A stretch of DNA of 64,000 bases from Gehongia tenuis (lineage in GTDB: Bacteria > Bacillota > Clostridia > Christensenellales > NSJ-53): NCBI RefSeq assembly GCF_014384795.1, contig NZ_JACRSR010000002.1, positions 62,001-126,000 of the forward strand, in the 5' to 3' direction. The notes beneath the pieces are model-generated. The model saw only the letters and a program-made list of their open reading frames with translations. It was not told where the DNA came from and did no database searches. The translations under genes were made by a program, and so were the position numbers. Positions within the stretch are counted from its first letter, which is position 1; each line of letters begins with the position of its first letter. Positions 44,612 to 53,698 of the stretch are shown in pieces.

Positions 44612-45817
44612 TTAGGATGGATCGTCATCGTCCCGCTTTTTAAAGGGAAACATTTCCCGAACATTGTCCACAAGCTTGGTCTTGCGCTCATTCTTGCCGG
44701 TGGAGACAAACAGGAAAATGGCGCCGCCGCCCACGACCACCACGAGCAGCCAGATGAGACCGCTGCCCATGCCCTTGCTTTCCTCCCTGGCCGGTTTTAC
44801 GTTGTAGGTCTTGGCCTGCTGGGCCTGGGGTGTGGCTCCAGCCGATCCGGCGCCGCCCGCGCCGCCGGCCGATGCTTCAGGCGTTTGATGCGGCGCTTCT
44901 TCACCGCCGCCGGAGACTTCCGACTTATCCTCCACAGTGCCGCCATAAAGGGTGGTATACACCACATCGGCAAGAAGGCCTGAGGATGCAAGGACCCGTT
45001 CCTTTTCAATCTCATGGGTACCGAGCTCAAAGAGGATGCACCTTGGTCCAATCTCCTGATTGTAGCTGCCCTTGCCAATGTAGATATCCTTCACCAGGCC
45101 GGGATATTCTTTGTCGGCCACCGCCTTGATGCTCTTGGCGAACTCCAGATTGGCCTGCTGATTCTGATTCTTTTTGCCCACCACCATTCGAATCTTGGAC
45201 ACCGCTTCACCGTCGATCTCCTGCACGTATTCGTCAGCGGATACGCCGTCCCGGTGAATATCGAAGATGGCATCAGGATTGGATTCGAGAAGGTTGGTCA
45301 CTGTGCTTTTGGATCTGCGGTAGGCGCCGGCGTCGTGAGGCAGATGATTGGTGGTATCCACCTCCACCTCCACGCCCTTTTCCTCCAGCGCAGCGGCAAA
45401 CTCTTCACCCACATCCACGATACCTCCCTGGCCCTCCACCGATTCAGCTCCATCCCCTGGGATGTAGGATTCATCGGTGTGAGTGAAATAGATGGCGATC
45501 CGTTTGGTGTCCTCCGGAGCGAAGGCGGTGCTGTCCACCTCCTCAAAGATATCCGGAAGTTCCACATCCTCCACATAAGCGGCCTTGCCCTGACGGGCCG
45601 TGTCATCCACTTCGCTCACCTGATAGAGCTTATTATCTCCGCTGATGTATTGGTCCTCTGCATACACCTGGCCGCTGTAGGTGAAAAGTACGGAACCGTC
45701 CTCATTGTACACCGTGTAGGGGCCGCCGCCGTTTTCCAGCGTATCAGCCTTGATGGGAGCGCTCAAAAACAGGAGGCTTGCCGCGGCCAGACCCGCAATC
45801 CATCTAGTGCTTTTCAT
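44612..45817 (-). CDS. spoIIP: stage II sporulation protein P, cell-wall amidase/endopeptidase
   Basis: 401 residues from the ATG at 45817 (GGAGGAAGC upstream). Signal segment at 1-25. Catalytic-type motifs: RIAIYFTHTDESYIPGD, VEVDTTNHLPHDAGAYRRS and DAIFDIHRDGVSADEY. After a Gly/Ala/Pro-rich linker comes a C-terminal span (GLIWLLVVVVGGGAIFLF) and a basic tail, so it is anchored at the C-terminus, unlike the N-terminally anchored Bacillus protein. It digests septal peptidoglycan during forespore engulfment. The start overlaps the DUF1614 gene by 14 bp. Confidence 0.85.
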   Translation of the reverse strand: MKSTRWIAGLAAASLLFLSAPIKADTLENGGGPYTVYNEDGSVLFTYSGQVYAEDQYISGDNKLYQVSEVDDTARQGKAAYVEDVELPDIFEEVDSTAFAPEDTKRIAIYFTHTDESYIPGDGAESVEGQGGIVDVGEEFAAALEEKGVEVEVDTTNHLPHDAGAYRRSKSTVTNLLESNPDAIFDIHRDGVSADEYVQEIDGEAVSKIRMVVGKKNQNQQANLEFAKSIKAVADKEYPGLVKDIYIGKGSYNQEIGPRCILFELGTHEIEKERVLASSGLLADVVYTTLYGGTVEDKSEVSGGGEEAPHQTPEASAGGAGGAGSAGATPQAQQAKTYNVKPAREESKGMGSGLIWLLVVVVGGGAIFLFVSTGKNERKTKLVDNVREMFPFKKRDDDDPS

Positions 45818-46478
45818 GCTTCGCTTCCTCCTTTTTAACGAATTCCCCGTCCTCAATCACCATGTCCTTTTTGCTGGTGCCGCCCTGCAGCCGCTCACGG
45901 GCCTCGCCGATGAGCTCCGCCGCCAGCACAGCCACAATACCGGAAACCACCACCGCGTCAAAGGCCCCTGCGCCGCCCAGACGTACGGCGGCCGGCACGC
46001 CGCTCACGCCGTTGATGATGCCTTGGGTGATATCCGCAAGGAGCACGCCCATCACGCCGCCAATGAAGGCGCTTCTTCTCGAGCGGCCCATCAGATAGGC
46101 GATGATACCCGCCGCAATGCCATAGAGGTAGGTGGGCTCAAAGTACATACCTTCCGGCTCCGCCGGGAAGAACCGTCCAATAAGGTACACCGCCGCACCG
46201 GACAGGATGGCTGCAGCCACGGCCCGCACCCTCTCCTTGGTGGTGCCCGCCTTGATAAATAGATGTATACACAGGATAAGGGGAATGATGGCGCCGCCGA
46301 TATTGACGGACCAGTAGGTGGTCAACTGTATATCGGGAATGATTCCACCGACAAAGATGAACACCACATAAACCAAAGCCTGCCGGTCCGTCAGGCGCAT
46401 GCGGTCCAGCACCCGCTGCCCCACGCCAAAGGCGATGAGGATACCGACGACCAATAAGATCCAAAGTCCTATGGGCAT
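45804..46478 (-). CDS. DUF1614 membrane protein
   Basis: 224 residues with about seven predicted spans and a charged C-terminal tail (KKDMVIEDGEFVKKEEAKHEKH). The signature RLGGAGAFDAVVVSGIVAVL matches DUF1614. Function unknown. In Clostridia it is often linked to sporulation genes; here it is translationally coupled to spoIIP, which suggests joint expression in sporulation. A sigma-E-like -10 (CATACCTT, near 46535-46542 on the minus strand) is present upstream, but its -35 is weak. Confidence 0.75.
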   Translation of the reverse strand: MPIGLWILLVVGILIAFGVGQRVLDRMRLTDRQALVYVVFIFVGGIIPDIQLTTYWSVNIGGAIIPLILCIHLFIKAGTTKERVRAVAAAILSGAAVYLIGRFFPAEPEGMYFEPTYLYGIAAGIIAYLMGRSRRSAFIGGVMGVLLADITQGIINGVSGVPAAVRLGGAGAFDAVVVSGIVAVLAAELIGEARERLQGGTSKKDMVIEDGEFVKKEEAKHEKH

Positions 46479-46553
46479 AAAATCACACCTTCTTTTTGTA
46501 TTTCAAGTCTAGATTACCCGCCGGCAAAAAAGGTATGCGGTCCAAGTTTTTCC

Positions 46554-46590
46554 ATGAAAAAAACGCGAAGGAGATCCCTTCGCGTATGAA
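46554..46590 (-). terminator. terminator of the pst operon
   Basis: Minus-strand stem ACGCGAAGG / CCTTCGCGT around GATCT followed by seven T, 26 bp after the pstB stop. Confidence 0.92.
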
Positions 46591-46616
46591 AAGAAGGAGT
46601 GCCGTAGAGTGTATAT

Positions 46617-47372
46617 TCAACCGAACCGACCGGCGATGTATTCCTCCGTGCGCTTATCGGACGGATTGTGGAAGATGGATTTCGTGTCCGCCATCTCCAC
46701 CACCTCGCCATGAAGGAAGAAGGCCGTGCGGTCGGATATACGCGCCGCTTGCTGCATGTTGTGGGTCACAATAACGATGGTGTAATCCTTTTTGAGTTCC
46801 TCCACCAGGTCCTCAATACGTTTTGTAGCGATGGGGTCCAGCGCCGAGGTCGGCTCATCCATCAGGATGACTTCCGGCTCCACCGCCAGCACCCGGGCAA
46901 TGCAAAGCCGCTGCTGCTGGCCCCCGGAAAGGCCAAGGGCTGATTTATGGAGGCGGTCCTTGACTTCGTCCCAAAGCGCCGCCTGCCTCAGGCTTTTTTC
47001 CACGATCTCCGAAAGCCTTTTTTTATTTTTAATGCCATGGACCCTGGGTCCATAGGCTATGTTGTCGAAAACCGACATGGGAAAGGGATTGGGGTTTTGG
47101 AAGACCATACCCACCCTTTTGCGAAGAAGAATGGGATCATACTCCCGGTAGATATCCTGCCCTTCAAAGGCGATCTGCCCTTCAATGCGCACGCCGGCTA
47201 TGAGATCGTTCATGCGGTTCAAGGTTTTTAAATAGGTGGATTTCCCGCAGCCCGAGGGGCCGATCAGCGCCGTCACCTCGTTGTATTTGATGTTCATATT
47301 GACCGATTTAAGCGCATGGAAGTCCCCGTAGTAAAGATTTAAATCCTTTGCGGTAATGGCTGTATCCTGCAT
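46617..47372 (-). CDS. pstB: phosphate ABC transporter ATP-binding protein
   Basis: 251 residues. Walker [20 protein letters not shown], signature [19 protein letters not shown], Walker [17 protein letters not shown] and switch His in VTHNM. It energises PstCA for high-affinity phosphate uptake. AAGGAG precedes the start, 17 bp after pstA. No phoU follows; the operon ends at a terminator. Confidence 0.96.
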   Translation of the reverse strand: MQDTAITAKDLNLYYGDFHALKSVNMNIKYNEVTALIGPSGCGKSTYLKTLNRMNDLIAGVRIEGQIAFEGQDIYREYDPILLRKRVGMVFQNPNPFPMSVFDNIAYGPRVHGIKNKKRLSEIVEKSLRQAALWDEVKDRLHKSALGLSGGQQQRLCIARVLAVEPEVILMDEPTSALDPIATKRIEDLVEELKKDYTIVIVTHNMQQAARISDRTAFFLHGEVVEMADTKSIFHNPSDKRTEEYIAGRFG

Positions 47373-47389
47373 GAATGTTCACTCCTTCT

Positions 47390-48325
47390 TTAGGTCGTTC
47401 TCTTTTTTTCCAGATGACGCACCCAGGCGTTGGCGCCAATGTTGATGCCCACCACCACAACCACCAGAACCGTGGCCGTGGCAAAGGCCATATCCTCGGA
47501 GATTCCCTCCCGGGCCAGCGTATAGAGATGCAGAGCCAGGGATCTGGCCGATTTGGTGAGGCTGGTCGCGATATAGGTGCCGCTGCCAAGGGTGAGGAAC
47601 AGGGCGGCCGTCTCTCCCACGATTCTGCCGATGCTGAGCAGCAGTCCCGAAATGATGCCGCCGGAAGCCGCCGGAAGTACTACGCTTCGTATGGTCCTGA
47701 GCTGGGTTGCGCCGAGGGCCAGGCTCCCCTCACGGTAGGACATGGGCACCGCCCGCAGGGCTTCCTCCGAGGTTCGGATAATGGTGGGCAGAATGAGCAC
47801 GGTGGCCGTCAGCGCGCCATTGAGGAGGGAGTAACTGAGGCCAAACATCTTGCCAAAGAAGATGAACCCAAAAAGTCCAAAGATGATAGAAGGCATGCCG
47901 GCAAGGTTTTCCGTACAAAAACGGATCAGCCTGACCATCCGCGTTTCCTTCGCATATTCCACAAGATAGATGGCGGCCATCACGCCGAGAGGCGCCGCAA
48001 TCACCATCGTAAGTCCAATAAAGTACAGCGTGTTGACCAAAACGGGGAAGATACCGCCCTCATCGCCCATTCCCTTTACCGCGCCGGTCAGGAATTCCCA
48101 GGTGATGTGGGGCACGCCCTTGGCCAAAATGTAGCCAATGATCAAAAGCAGCATGGCCACTGTCAAAACGGCCGCTCCCCACAGGAAGCCCATGGCCACC
48201 TTTTGGTGCTGCCGCATGCGCCGCACTCTTGCCAATTCCTGATCCCGTTTGTTGGCCGGGCCCATGCTCTGGGATTTTACGCCTCTGCCCGCAACCGGCA
48301 GCGATACCCTTCCGCTATTTTCCAT
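47390..48325 (-). CDS. pstA: phosphate ABC transporter permease
   Basis: 311 residues with a hydrophilic N-terminal extension of about 45 residues (VAGRGVKSQSMGPANKRDQE) before the first of six spans. Typical segments: YLVEYAKETRMVRLIRFCTE, GLSYSLLNGALTATVLILP and the cytoplasmic loop REGSLALGATQLRTIRSVVL. Overlaps the end of pstC by 11 bp. Confidence 0.94.
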   Translation of the reverse strand: MENSGRVSLPVAGRGVKSQSMGPANKRDQELARVRRMRQHQKVAMGFLWGAAVLTVAMLLLIIGYILAKGVPHITWEFLTGAVKGMGDEGGIFPVLVNTLYFIGLTMVIAAPLGVMAAIYLVEYAKETRMVRLIRFCTENLAGMPSIIFGLFGFIFFGKMFGLSYSLLNGALTATVLILPTIIRTSEEALRAVPMSYREGSLALGATQLRTIRSVVLPAASGGIISGLLLSIGRIVGETAALFLTLGSGTYIATSLTKSARSLALHLYTLAREGISEDMAFATATVLVVVVVGINIGANAWVRHLEKKRTT

Positions 48326-49199
48326 TAATACTCACCGCCTTATGCAGGATTCGATTGACCACAAGATTGAGCAGCATGATAAACAGGAACAGCACCAATG
48401 CGGTTCCAAACAAAGCCGTATAATGTTCGGTACCCGGCCGCACATAGGCCATTTCAAGCACGATGTTCACCGTCATGGTTCGGACGGGATCGAGTATGCC
48501 GCCGGGGATGGCCGGCGTATTGCCTGCGACCAGAATCACCGCCATGGTCTCGCCGATAGCCCGGCCAATGGACAGCACCACACCCGCGGCAATGCCCTTG
48601 ACGGCGGCTGGCAGCACCACTTTGTAGATGGACTGCCATTTGGTGGAACCAAGGGCCAGCGAGCCCGCCCGAAGACTGTTATCCACCGCCCGCATGGATA
48701 CCGCCGATACGCTGATGAGGGTGGGCAGAATCATAACGGCCAGGATGAAGGCTGCGGAAAGCACCGAAAGGCCCGTACCCCCGAACACGGTCCGCACGAA
48801 GGGCACGATCACGGTAAGCCCAAAAAAGCCGTATACCACGGACGGAATGCCCGAGAGAATTTCAACGGCCTGCTGAAGGAGTCTTGAAATTTTGGGGGAT
48901 GCGATTTCTGAGATAAAAATGGCTGTCAAAAGCCCGATGGGAAGCCCGATTAAAAGGGCTAAAAAGGTGACATACAGGGAACCCACAATCATTGGAAAGA
49001 TGCCATAGGAGGGTTCCGCAGCGGTGGGGTACCAGTCGCTGCCCAGCAAAAAGTCCTTCACGCCGGCAATTTTGAAGATGGGAAGCCCCTCTTTAAAGAT
49101 CATCACGGTCATCAGGATAACCAAAATGACCGACAGACTGGCACAGAAGAACAGCACGCCTTTGGCGAGTTTACCCCCGATTCGTTTCTTTTTTTCCAT
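48315..49199 (-). CDS. pstC: phosphate ABC transporter permease
   Basis: 294 residues from the ATG at 49199, with AAGGAG 9 nt upstream; a longer frame would run through the promoter. Six spans. PstC motifs: PSYGIFPMIVGSLYVTFLALLIG, EILSGIPSVVYGFFGLTVI and the loop RAGSLALGSTKWQSIYKVVL. It is the first gene of pstCAB. The phosphate-binding protein gene pstS is not next to it, which is unusual. Confidence 0.94.
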   Translation of the reverse strand: MEKKKRIGGKLAKGVLFFCASLSVILVILMTVMIFKEGLPIFKIAGVKDFLLGSDWYPTAAEPSYGIFPMIVGSLYVTFLALLIGLPIGLLTAIFISEIASPKISRLLQQAVEILSGIPSVVYGFFGLTVIVPFVRTVFGGTGLSVLSAAFILAVMILPTLISVSAVSMRAVDNSLRAGSLALGSTKWQSIYKVVLPAAVKGIAAGVVLSIGRAIGETMAVILVAGNTPAIPGGILDPVRTMTVNIVLEMAYVRPGTEHYTALFGTALVLFLFIMLLNLVVNRILHKAVSINGK

Positions 49200-49232
49200 G
49201 GGTGGCACTCCTTCTTGTTTCTCTTTAACAAG

Positions 49233-49286
49233 AGCATAGAGCGCCACCGTTAAGCCGAACTTACGGCCCTGTTAATTTGACGTTAA
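49233..49286 (-). promoter_or_regulatory. Pho box and promoter of pstCAB
   Basis: Four hexamers on the minus strand at exact 11-bp steps: TTAACG (49286-49281), TTAACA (49275-49270), GTAAGT (49264-49259) and TTAACG (49253-49248). These match the TT(A/C/T)ACA direct repeats bound by PhoP/PhoB. A -10-like TATGCT (49238-49233) follows 9 bp later. The first two repeats lie inside or across the last codons and stop of the upstream yitT-like gene. Confidence 0.8.
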
Positions 49287-50144
49287 TTTTGGAGATTCCG
49301 AAGGATAGGAGAAGCCCTCGCCCGCCACCTCATTTACGCTGCTGGTGACCACAAAGGCCTTGGGATCGATCTCCTTAACCAGACCCTTGAGCCGTTCCAC
49401 CTGCATCCGGCCCACCACGCAAAAGAGCATCTCCACGTCCTTTTGGCTGTAGCCGCCCCGGGCATCCAGGAAGGTGACACCCCGGTTCAGCTCCCGCATG
49501 ACCTGATCTGCAATCTTCTCACCATGATGGGTGATGATGAAAAAGGCTTTATTGGCCGTAAAGCCTTCCTGGACCATGTCCATCACCTTCATGGTGATAA
49601 AAAGGGAAATGAAAGCGTAAAGGGCCTGTTCAGCGCCAAAAACGATGCCCGCCGTCAGAATCACCACCATATCACAGACAAACACGAAATTGCCCACGCT
49701 GAAGCTGGGATGCTTCTTATGGAAGATGAGAGCAATTAGATCGCTGCCGCCGGTGCTGGCGTTGGCCTTGACCACCAGACCCAGTCCCGCGCCGACAAAA
49801 ACACCGCCGAAAACCGCCGCTAAAATAGGATTCTCCGTCATGGCGGGCAAAGGCAGATAATCAAGCGCCGCCGACAGCAGCAGCGCCGCGATCACCGATT
49901 TAATAGCCGTATTCCGGCCCAGGATGCGGTATCCTATGAGAAACAGGGGAATGTTCACCAAGGCTGTAACAAGACCGATAGGCGCCGATATGAGGCTGTT
50001 GAGCACGATGGCAAGGCCGGTCACTCCGCCGGGTGCCAAATCGTTGGGCACGATAAAGAAATGATAGCCCAAGGACATGATAAAAACACCTACAATGATG
50101 AGAAGCATATTCTTGAGGCTCATGCGGTTGGCTTCGCTTTTCAT
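49272..50144 (-). CDS. YitT family membrane protein (DUF161/DUF2179)
   Basis: 290 residues from the ATG at 50144, 7 nt after AGGAGG. Five or six N-terminal spans begin LLIIVGVFIMSLGYHFFIVPNDLAPGGVTGLA; the soluble C-terminal DUF2179 part is GVTFLDARGGYSQKDVEMLFCVVGRMQVERLK. Transport function of the family is not established. Its final codons also form part of the pst Pho box. It is separated from mazF by a terminator. Confidence 0.88.
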   Translation of the reverse strand: MKSEANRMSLKNMLLIIVGVFIMSLGYHFFIVPNDLAPGGVTGLAIVLNSLISAPIGLVTALVNIPLFLIGYRILGRNTAIKSVIAALLLSAALDYLPLPAMTENPILAAVFGGVFVGAGLGLVVKANASTGGSDLIALIFHKKHPSFSVGNFVFVCDMVVILTAGIVFGAEQALYAFISLFITMKVMDMVQEGFTANKAFFIITHHGEKIADQVMRELNRGVTFLDARGGYSQKDVEMLFCVVGRMQVERLKGLVKEIDPKAFVVTSSVNEVAGEGFSYPSESPKLTSN

Positions 50145-50189
50145 AGGATCCCTCCTTTGTCCTATGGACAGTATATCCAATTTCGTGCA

Positions 50190-50226
50190 TAAAAGAAAGA
50201 GCCTACCCATGGGCAGACTCTTTCTA
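50190..50226 (-). terminator. terminator after mazF
   Basis: A long stem AGAAAGAG-N-CT-N-CCC / GGG-N-AG-N-CTCTTTCT with a central CCCATGGG turn, then TTTT on the minus strand. The symmetric sequence may stop transcription both ways. Confidence 0.8.
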
Positions 50227-50236
50227 GGTATTTTCT

Positions 50237-50584
50237 TTAGAGATCCACAAACCCGAGACTGATACTCAAGGCTTCGTTGACCTTCACCATGGTCTCCGGA
50301 CCCAGCGAGCCGATTCGCTCCTGCAAGCGTTTCTTATCGATGGTCCTGACCTGCTCGGCCAACACGATGGAATCCTTGGTCAGTCCGTATTCCTTGGCGC
50401 TGACCTCAATATGTGTGGGCAGTTTTGCCTTGTTGATCCTGGAAGTGATGGCCGCCACGATGACCGTGGGACTATACTTGTTTCCAATATCGTTCTGAAC
50501 GACCAAAACGGGCCTAACGCCGCTTTGCTCGGAACCAATCGTGGGATTGAGGTCGGCATAAAATATATCTCCGCGTCTTATCAT
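50237..50584 (-). CDS. mazF: MazF/EndoA-type mRNA interferase toxin
   Basis: 115 residues, the standard EndoA (NdoA) length. Motifs: [40 protein letters not shown] and [13 protein letters not shown], with the catalytic Arg and Thr in place. It cleaves mRNA at short specific sites when not bound by its antitoxin. It lies 2 bp after mazE. Confidence 0.95.
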   Translation of the reverse strand: MIRRGDIFYADLNPTIGSEQSGVRPVLVVQNDIGNKYSPTVIVAAITSRINKAKLPTHIEVSAKEYGLTKDSIVLAEQVRTIDKKRLQERIGSLGPETMVKVNEALSISLGFVDL

Positions 50585-50586
50585 GA

Positions 50587-50862
50587 TTATTCACTCTCCG
50601 CCAATACAGTTTCATACGCGTCTAAAACCTTGTTGTCGGAGTCCAAGCAGAGTTCCGCCCAGTCCTTGTTGATAGCGGCCATCTGCTCATATCCGGTTTT
50701 CATCTTCTCCCTAATTTCCATCTTATGCCGCTCATCCAAATAAAGTTTCATGGCCTCGCGAATAAATTCGCTTCGGTTCATCGAACTTTTGCGCACCTGC
50801 TCATCCACTTCCTCAAGAAGGTCCTCCTCAAGGCTCACCAGAATTTTCTTCAGCTGCGCCAT
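50587..50862 (-). CDS. mazE: ribbon-helix-helix antitoxin (EndoAI/MazE-like)
   Basis: 91 residues. An N-terminal RHH fold ([18 protein letters not shown], then [19 protein letters not shown]) binds DNA. The acidic C-terminal tail ([19 protein letters not shown]) would wrap MazF. This is the CopG-type antitoxin that pairs with EndoA in Bacillus, not the AbrB-type MazE of E. coli. It starts 12 bp after the nnr gene. Confidence 0.9.
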   Translation of the reverse strand: MAQLKKILVSLEEDLLEEVDEQVRKSSMNRSEFIREAMKLYLDERHKMEIREKMKTGYEQMAAINKDWAELCLDSDNKVLDAYETVLAESE

Positions 50863-50874
50863 CGTCCATCCTCC

Positions 50875-52410
50875 CTAACTATAGGCTTCGGCCAATTTTT
50901 GATACGCGCCCGCAAGATGGGCAATGATATCCGAAGCGATCATAGCGTCCATGCCAAGCTCCGCGGCCGCCATGTCTCCCGCAAGTCCATGCAGAAAAGC
51001 ACCGCAGCAAGCCGCCTTCACGCCGTCGAGGCCCCGGGCCAAAAGCGCTCCTATAATGCCGGAAAGCACGTCGCCGCTGCCCGCCGTAGCCATGCCTGGA
51101 TTGCCGCCCATATGATAATTAATAATACCCCGGCCCTTAATCACCGTGGTGCTTCCCTTGATGAGCGCCGTAGCACCCGTCTGCTGGTGAAGTGCTTCCA
51201 CCGCAGCTATCGGGTCCATCACCACTTCAGCTGCTTTCCATGAAAGAAGCCGCGCCATCTCGCCGGGATGGGGCGTAAGCACCACCGGAGCGCCCCGGTC
51301 CCCCAGATTCTTCAGATCGCCGGTCATTTGGTTGAGACCGTCCGCATCCAATATGATAGGTATTTGGATATTGTCCAGAATATTCCTAATCAGCATCCGA
51401 ATCGACGGATTTTTCCCAAGACCCGGGCCGATCACCAGGGCATCCTTTCCCTCCGCCATGGCCAGCACATCCTCAAGGCTGGTCATGCCAAAGCTGCCGT
51501 TCTCCTCGGCACAGGGCCAGGTCATGATCTCCCGGTCAAAGGCGGCCTCCGGTTGAAGGCTCCTTGGACACGCCAGCGTCACAAGACCCGCGCCCGCACG
51601 AAGCGCTGAAAGCGCGGCAAGCCGTCCCGCACCCATCATGCCGAGACTCCCCGCAATCACGCCCACGCTGCCATAGCTGTTTTTATGAGAATTGTTCGTT
51701 CTTGGCGGGATAGCGGAAGCCACATCCTCCGCTTCCCACATACGGCCGTCGAAGCCCTCTTCCGGCTGAACAAAAAGGCCGATAGGCCGCACGAAAAGCT
51801 GTCCCGCATAGGCCCGGCCGGGATAGAGCAGAAGACCGGGCTTCATGTGCTCAAAGGTCACCGTTGCCTCGGCCTGGACTGCATCGCCCTCCACTTGGCC
51901 GCTGGCGCCAAAAACACCGGAGGGAATATCCAGGGCAAGGATGGGAAGTTCGCTGGCGTTCATAGCGGATACAATTTCCCCATAGATCCCCTCCAGGGGC
52001 CGGTCCAGGCCGGTCCCAAACAGGCCGTCCACCAAAAAGTCGCCGGCCTGCGGATTAAAGAAGCGTTTCCACTCCTCCATATCGCCAATCCATACGGGAC
52101 TGATGCCCGCGTGCATGAGAATATTCATATTCTGCCGGCAGTCGGGGGACATGCGTTCCTCCCGGCCTGCCACGGCCACAAAAACCTGCCGCCCCCGGGT
52201 GTGAAGCCGCCGGGCCAGCGCCAGGCCGTCCCCGCCGTTGTTGCCCGTACCGCACACGAACCAGCCCCTGCCCATCGGGTGAAGCTCCTCCAGCACCCCT
52301 TCCGCAGCGGCGGCTGCATTTTCCATCAAAACCATGGAAGGCATGCCCGCCTCGCGCACTGCCCGACCGTCCAGCTCCTTCATCGTTTCCGGCATCACCA
52401 CATAGCGCAT
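50875..52410 (-). CDS. nnr: bifunctional NAD(P)H-hydrate epimerase / ADP-dependent dehydratase
   Basis: 511 residues from the ATG at 52410; another ATG two codons upstream abuts the GGAAGGAG site too closely. N-terminal epimerase (about 1-210): PETMKELDGRAVREAG, MENAAAAAEGV and GTGNNGGDGLALAR. C-terminal dehydratase (about 230-511): GSLGMMGAGRLAALSALRAGAG, LTPHPGEMARLL and NPGMATAGSGDVLSGIIGAL. It repairs hydrated NADH and NADPH. It follows acpS by 2 bp, the frequent Firmicutes order acpS-nnr-mazEF. Confidence 0.95.
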   Translation of the reverse strand: MRYVVMPETMKELDGRAVREAGMPSMVLMENAAAAAEGVLEELHPMGRGWFVCGTGNNGGDGLALARRLHTRGRQVFVAVAGREERMSPDCRQNMNILMHAGISPVWIGDMEEWKRFFNPQAGDFLVDGLFGTGLDRPLEGIYGEIVSAMNASELPILALDIPSGVFGASGQVEGDAVQAEATVTFEHMKPGLLLYPGRAYAGQLFVRPIGLFVQPEEGFDGRMWEAEDVASAIPPRTNNSHKNSYGSVGVIAGSLGMMGAGRLAALSALRAGAGLVTLACPRSLQPEAAFDREIMTWPCAEENGSFGMTSLEDVLAMAEGKDALVIGPGLGKNPSIRMLIRNILDNIQIPIILDADGLNQMTGDLKNLGDRGAPVVLTPHPGEMARLLSWKAAEVVMDPIAAVEALHQQTGATALIKGSTTVIKGRGIINYHMGGNPGMATAGSGDVLSGIIGALLARGLDGVKAACCGAFLHGLAGDMAAAELGMDAMIASDIIAHLAGAYQKLAEAYS

Positions 52411-52412
52411 GA

Positions 52413-52778
52413 TCATTCTCCTTCCAGCACCGCAATGGCGACAGCCCTGCCGCCATCGTGGGATATGCTAAGATGCACCCGGTCCGCTTCCACGGCCGAA
52501 AGCCTTGCCGCAGCGCCGCCGGTGAGCCTGGCTTCCGGCTGACCCTTAACGCTCCAGACAACCTCCACATCGTGAAAAGCGATACCGTCAAATCCGGTGC
52601 CCAGGGCTTTAACCACCGCTTCTTTGGCGGCAAATATGCCCGCCGCTGTGGAGGGGCCGCCCCTCATAATCTTCGTCTGTTCCCCCTCGGTAAACATTCT
52701 GCTGAGGAATCTTGGATTTTCCATGGATCGAGCGATGCGGTCCACCGACAGCACGTCGATGCCGATACCCCGGATCAT
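52413..52778 (-). CDS. acpS: holo-[acyl-carrier-protein] synthase
   Basis: 121 residues. Mg-binding motifs IRGIGIDVLSVDRIAR (Asp8) and GIFAAKEAVVKALGTG (Glu), and VHLSISHDGGRAVAIAVL at the end. It moves 4'-phosphopantetheine from CoA to ACP. The start overlaps the P1 peptidase stop as ATGA. Confidence 0.96.
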   Translation of the reverse strand: MIRGIGIDVLSVDRIARSMENPRFLSRMFTEGEQTKIMRGGPSTAAGIFAAKEAVVKALGTGFDGIAFHDVEVVWSVKGQPEARLTGGAAARLSAVEADRVHLSISHDGGRAVAIAVLEGE

Positions 52779-53698
52779 GACGGATTCCTTCCCGCCAGCA
52801 CCGCGTTTTCAATGGCTCTCGCACACACTTCCGCCGCCGCCGCACAAAGAACAGTGAAGTCCGCTTCAGCCTCGCCTTTGGACAGGGCAAAGAGGGTATC
52901 GCCATCATGGGGGGTATGCACCGGACGAATGGACAGCGCGAGGCCGTCGTGGGCCACCGAGGCCAGCCGGTTCGCATGGGCCTTGTCCAAAGCAACATTG
53001 GTGGCCACCACGCCAATGGTGGTGTTCGCGCCCTGTCCGCCCTGGGGCGGCGCTGTCAGCATCGCTTCAGCCGTACCTATAAACTGTCCGGCCAACCGTG
53101 CACCGGCTAGAATCTCACCGGTATTGTGGTCCACCACATCGCCAAGGGCGTTCACGGCAATGAGCGCTGACACCACGGCGCCGCCGGGCAGGTGGATGCT
53201 GGCCGTGCCGATACCGCTGTCCATGGCGCCCTCCATGCCAAGAATCTTACCCACGGTGGCGCCGCAGCCGGCTCCCACCCGGCCTTGGGGCACGTCTTCC
53301 CCCGCATTTTGACAGGCCTCGTAGCCCATCTTCCCATCCGGGCGCACATCAAAACGACCCACACCCAAATCGTAAAGCACCGCCGCAGGTACAATGGGCA
53401 CCTTGGCGTAGCCCGTATCAAAGCCGATACCCCGTTCCTCCAGAAAGCGCATCACGCCGGAGGCGGCGTCCAGTCCAAAAGCGCTTCCGCCGCAAAGTAC
53501 AACGGCATGGACCGTTTCCACCGTGTTGCCCGGACGCAGAAGATCCGTTTCCCGGGTGCCCGGCGCTGCTCCACGCACATCCACACCGCCCATGGCGCCA
53601 TCCCCACAGAGCACCACGGTGCAGCCCGTCCGTGCCTTTTCATCTTCCACATGACCCACCGTGAGCCCTTTCACATCCGTTAGTTTACCCTCATACAT
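52775..53698 (-). CDS. P1 (S58/DmpA-like) family peptidase
   Basis: 307 residues. N-terminal LTVGHVEDEKARTGCTVVL and GSAFGLDAASGVMRFLEE are typical. The Ntn-type self-cleavage site should fall in the VVSALIAVNALGDVVDH region, where the Ser of VVSA would become the nucleophile. Characterised relatives cleave N-terminal D- or beta-amino-acid amides; the natural substrate here is unknown. It overlaps the birA end by 8 bp and acpS by 4 bp, so it belongs to the operon. Confidence 0.85.
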   Translation of the reverse strand: MYEGKLTDVKGLTVGHVEDEKARTGCTVVLCGDGAMGGVDVRGAAPGTRETDLLRPGNTVETVHAVVLCGGSAFGLDAASGVMRFLEERGIGFDTGYAKVPIVPAAVLYDLGVGRFDVRPDGKMGYEACQNAGEDVPQGRVGAGCGATVGKILGMEGAMDSGIGTASIHLPGGAVVSALIAVNALGDVVDHNTGEILAGARLAGQFIGTAEAMLTAPPQGGQGANTTIGVVATNVALDKAHANRLASVAHDGLALSIRPVHTPHDGDTLFALSKGEAEADFTVLCAAAAEVCARAIENAVLAGRNPS

